Under the pieces are notes generated by a model. That model had not been told where the DNA came from. It saw nothing but the letters and a program-made list of their open reading frames with translations, and made no database searches. Both the position numbers and the translations under genes were made by a program. From assembly GCF_036173105.1 (NCBI RefSeq), contig NZ_CP108053.1, forward strand, positions 372,001-436,000: 64,000 bases of DNA, read 5' to 3'. This DNA comes from Streptomyces sp. NBC_00287 (lineage in GTDB: Bacteria > Actinomycetota > Actinomycetes > Streptomycetales > Streptomycetaceae). Positions 63,132 to 64,000 of the stretch are shown here, one piece after another; within the stretch, counting starts at the first letter, position 1, and every line of letters begins with the position of its first letter.

Positions 63132-64000
63132 TCAGGCAGGCAGCGTCAGCAGGACCAGTCCCATCCCGAGGATGACCAACCCGCCCCAGGACGCCACCGG
63201 AAGCCGCTCACCGAGAACGGCGACGCCAAGGACCGCCGCCACCGCGGGCTCGCCCAGGGTCAGCGACGTGGCCACCGACGCGGAGGTGCGGCGCAGTCCG
63301 TACCCGAACATGCGGTACGCCAAGTAGACGGTGAACAAGGCGAGATACCCGGCCACCGCCGCACCCCGGGCGGTGGCGAGCCAGTGCATGTCGACGGAGA
63401 GCAGGAGCGGCAGCACGAGCAGTCCGGCGGCGCCGAACAGCACGCCCATCACCGCGTCCGAGGAGTGTCCTCGGCCGATGAGCCGGCCGCCGATCAGCGC
63501 GTAGACGGCGTACGACAGTCCGGCCGCCAAGGCGAGCAGGACACCCGTGGCATCGATCGGCGTGGAGTGTCCGGTGAGCCCGGGGCCCATCACCAGGAGG
63601 GTGCAGCCCAGGACGGTGGCCGCGGTGGCGCCGGTCCAGCGTGCGGTCGGCCGGGCCTGTCCGGTGATCCAGGCGAGCAGCCCGGCGAGGACCGGGGCAC
63701 TGCCCAGCGCGATCACCGTGGCGACGGCCACACCGGTGCGCGCCACCGCCGGATAGAAGGTCACCGGGTACCCGGCCACCGCCAGCGCGCCGAGGACCAG
63801 CAGCCACCGCTCACGGCGCGTGCAGGCGGCCGGCAGCGAGCGGGCGTTGCGGGAGGTGAGGAACAGCAGGATGCCGCCGAGGGTGAGCCCGGCGCAGCCG
63901 ATGGCGGCCGCCGGGGCACCGGCCGGCGCCAGGGAGCTCGCGGTTCCGGTCGTGCCCCACAGCACGGCCGAGGTCAGGATGGGCGCGGGCCCGCCGAGGA
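63132..64000 (-). CDS. EamA/DMT-family transporter (5' end outside window)
   Basis: At least 289 residues with about ten hydrophobic helices in two EamA halves (AVLWGTTGTASSLAP at the first, ALAAGLSYAVYALIGGRLIG at the second, ending GLVILGMGLVLLTLP). The in-frame sequence continues upstream of the first possible GTG (63965) to the window edge as part of helix 1, so the true start lies beyond 64000. It exports or imports small metabolites; substrate unknown. Confidence 0.88.
   Translation of the reverse strand, partial: LGGPAPILTSAVLWGTTGTASSLAPAGAPAAAIGCAGLTLGGILLFLTSRNARSLPAACTRRERWLLVLGALAVAGYPVTFYPAVARTGVAVATVIALGSAPVLAGLLAWITGQARPTARWTGATAATVLGCTLLVMGPGLTGHSTPIDATGVLLALAAGLSYAVYALIGGRLIGRGHSSDAVMGVLFGAAGLLVLPLLLSVDMHWLATARGAAVAGYLALFTVYLAYRMFGYGLRRTSASVATSLTLGEPAVAAVLGVAVLGERLPVASWGGLVILGMGLVLLTLPA

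Overview
The window is high-GC actinobacterial DNA, almost certainly a Streptomyces chromosome. It shows strong third-position G/C bias, frequent GTG and TTG starts, and many 4-nt ATGA/GTGA overlaps. It also has a complete conservon (histidine-kinase-like ATPase, roadblock, DUF742 protein, small GTPase, two P450s), several SpoIIE-type PP2C phosphatases, an ECF42 sigma factor next to a YCII/DGPF protein, and a sorting signal of the LAxTG type. I place about 64 protein genes and see no rRNA, tRNA, CRISPR array, phage or insertion sequence.

Layout. 1-1707: end of a FAD oxidoreductase, a 2x[4Fe-4S] ferredoxin and a TauD-type dioxygenase. 1757-5345: a wall-sorted DUF1996 protein divergent from a long-form GAPDH. 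5352-14880: four PP2C phosphatases around an IclR regulator. 14923-21799: small genes, including a flavodoxin-fold protein, an APS-kinase relative without a P-loop, an acyltransferase, CsbD, STAS-ANTAR, HTH, GNAT, a secreted protein that appears to start at ATA, a lipoprotein and a small membrane protein. 21834-27873: a beta-glucoside uptake operon (binding protein, two permeases, GH1) divergent from a ROK regulator. 27922-30957: a secreted beta-helix protein with an F5/8 type C domain, and a small secreted protein.

31343-40487 is the most interesting part. Eight same-strand, tightly packed genes look like an exopolysaccharide locus: a secreted Agd3-like (CE18) deacetylase, a PelF-like GT4, a polytopic membrane protein, a LegB-type 4,6-dehydratase, a sugar nucleotidyltransferase, a 4-ketoreductase-like SDR, a spherulin-4/Sph3-like (GH135) protein and an Ega3-like GH114 lipoprotein. 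The part list closely parallels the fungal galactosaminogalactan cluster, but the nucleotide-sugar enzymes point to a 6-deoxy-amino sugar.

40516-46924: a MOSC protein, a GH10-CBM2 xylanase with CGAAAGTTTCG boxes upstream, an ArsR/SRPBCC pair, a methyltransferase, a hydrolase, and the ECF42/YCII pair. 46925-47456 is a long intergenic stretch with a decayed TetR fragment. 47457-52637 is the conservon, ending in a CYP157-like P450 that lacks ExxR and a CYP154-like P450. 52765-64000: PucR and MerR regulators, a Sua5/YciO protein, a dienelactone hydrolase with an SDR, a UvrA-like ABC ATPase, a VOC protein, an AsnC regulator divergent from an SMP-30/NadE pair, and an EamA transporter cut by the window edge.
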